Below, one piece after another: positions 63,572 to 64,000 of a stretch of DNA of 64,000 nucleotides (position 1 is its first letter; each line of letters opens with the position of its first letter). The notes below the pieces were generated by a model. It was not told the DNA's origin, searched no databases, and was given only the letters and a program-made list of their open reading frames with translations. This DNA is from Spirosoma oryzicola. Lineage in GTDB: Bacteria; Bacteroidota; Bacteroidia; Cytophagales; Spirosomataceae. The position numbers and the translations under genes are program-made. The DNA lies in assembly GCF_021233055.1 (NCBI RefSeq), contig NZ_CP089538.1:5348501-5412500 (forward strand). Reading direction: 5' to 3'.

Positions 63572-64000
63572 ATGAAAAAAACACTACGTACCTATATAGT
63601 CGGTATTCTTATTAGCAGCCTCTGTGGCCTGACACTCTGGTCCTGCGACCCGTGGGAACTTCCTACACGAAAAGAGCGACGCAACTGCGTTACCCCTTCA
63701 GGCGAACTTGTTACACAAATTCAGCAACTTAAAGTAGATTTTTCGATAAGTAAAAGTGCAGGTACAATTGACCAAGTGATATGGGACTTTGGCGACGGGA
63801 CGAACGCGACTACTATTGGCACGACTACTAGCCATACCTACGCTAAAACAGGTACGTATACAGCAAAGGCTAAATTAACAAACTCATGTCAGAAAGATAT
63901 TGGAATTCAGGCCACTGTAAACGTCAATAATGCAGTACAGCCTGCTGTGAGCATACAGCCTGCTACCGATATAACTAGAAGTTCAGCAGCCATACGTATG
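63572..64000 (+). CDS. PKD-domain lipoprotein, 3' end outside the window
   Basis: Partial gene of 143 codons, cut by the window end. The start at ATG 63572 gives a lipoprotein signal peptide with lipobox LWSC (C25). A PKD (beta-sandwich) domain follows, with the signature VIWDFGDGT and HTYAKTGTYTAKA. Three Cys lie near the lipid anchor and in the domain. It starts 51 bases after the TPR gene in the same direction and probably continues the operon as its surface-exposed member. Later domains cannot be seen. Confidence 0.8.
   Translation, partial: MKKTLRTYIVGILISSLCGLTLWSCDPWELPTRKERRNCVTPSGELVTQIQQLKVDFSISKSAGTIDQVIWDFGDGTNATTIGTTTSHTYAKTGTYTAKAKLTNSCQKDIGIQATVNVNNAVQPAVSIQPATDITRSSAAIRM

Overview
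The window is chromosomal DNA of a Bacteroidota bacterium, most likely a member of the Cytophagales close to Spirosoma. The signs are a SusC/SusD pair, an FG-GAP/ASPIC lipoprotein, secreted proteins with Por-type (T9SS) C-terminal sorting domains, a DUF1800/DUF1501 pair, many short lipoboxes, an almost complete lack of Shine-Dalgarno sequences and several TAnnTTTG-type -7 boxes. The genus is an inference; no rRNA or tRNA gene was seen. I found no insertion sequence, prophage or CRISPR array.

Layout. 1-7284: a secreted amidohydrolase, a conserved exported protein, a vWA-like lipoprotein, a metallophosphoesterase, and a three-gene set (two beta-barrel-like proteins around a glycerophosphodiesterase lipoprotein). 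7466-16602: a minus-strand susC-susD-FG-GAP/ASPIC cluster with strong intercistronic hairpins. 16603-25525: a small membrane protein, a conserved 490-residue protein, an S41 peptidase lipoprotein, a YraN nuclease, LipB, a decayed DnaQ-like exonuclease (in-frame stop plus altered active site) and RNase R. 25628-33191: a TPR sensor kinase, an ECF sigma factor with a coupled small gene, Nth, Ndk, an NrnA-like DHH phosphoesterase, an FKBP lipoprotein and RdgB. 33270-46447: a PpiD-like chaperone, a CrtA-like monooxygenase, a helical lipoprotein, a redoxin, a T9SS protein, PurM, a Gfo/Idh oxidoreductase, a DUF481 protein, a LysM protein next to PurE, and DUF1501/DUF1800. 46685-55327: two tandem T9SS subtilases, a zinc alcohol dehydrogenase and an SGNH lipoprotein.

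The most unusual region is 56373 to the window end. It is one co-directional operon with two FHA proteins that carry zinc ribbons, a membrane protein with an acidic tail, a PP2C phosphatase, an exported caspase-like protease, a transmembrane Ser/Thr kinase with TPR-like segments, a TPR membrane protein and a PKD lipoprotein that runs off the end. Kinase, phosphatase and phosphothreonine readers form a complete phospho-signalling set whose apparent partner is a caspase facing the envelope. Upstream, two 9-bp direct repeats spaced exactly 21 bp apart lie between two divergent -7 boxes, which suggests control by a LytTR-type regulator.

Transcription ends are well marked. Perfect or near-perfect palindromes (17199-17250, 33218-33251, 42231-42282) separate convergent genes. 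Several intrinsic terminators sit within a dozen bases of the next start codon.
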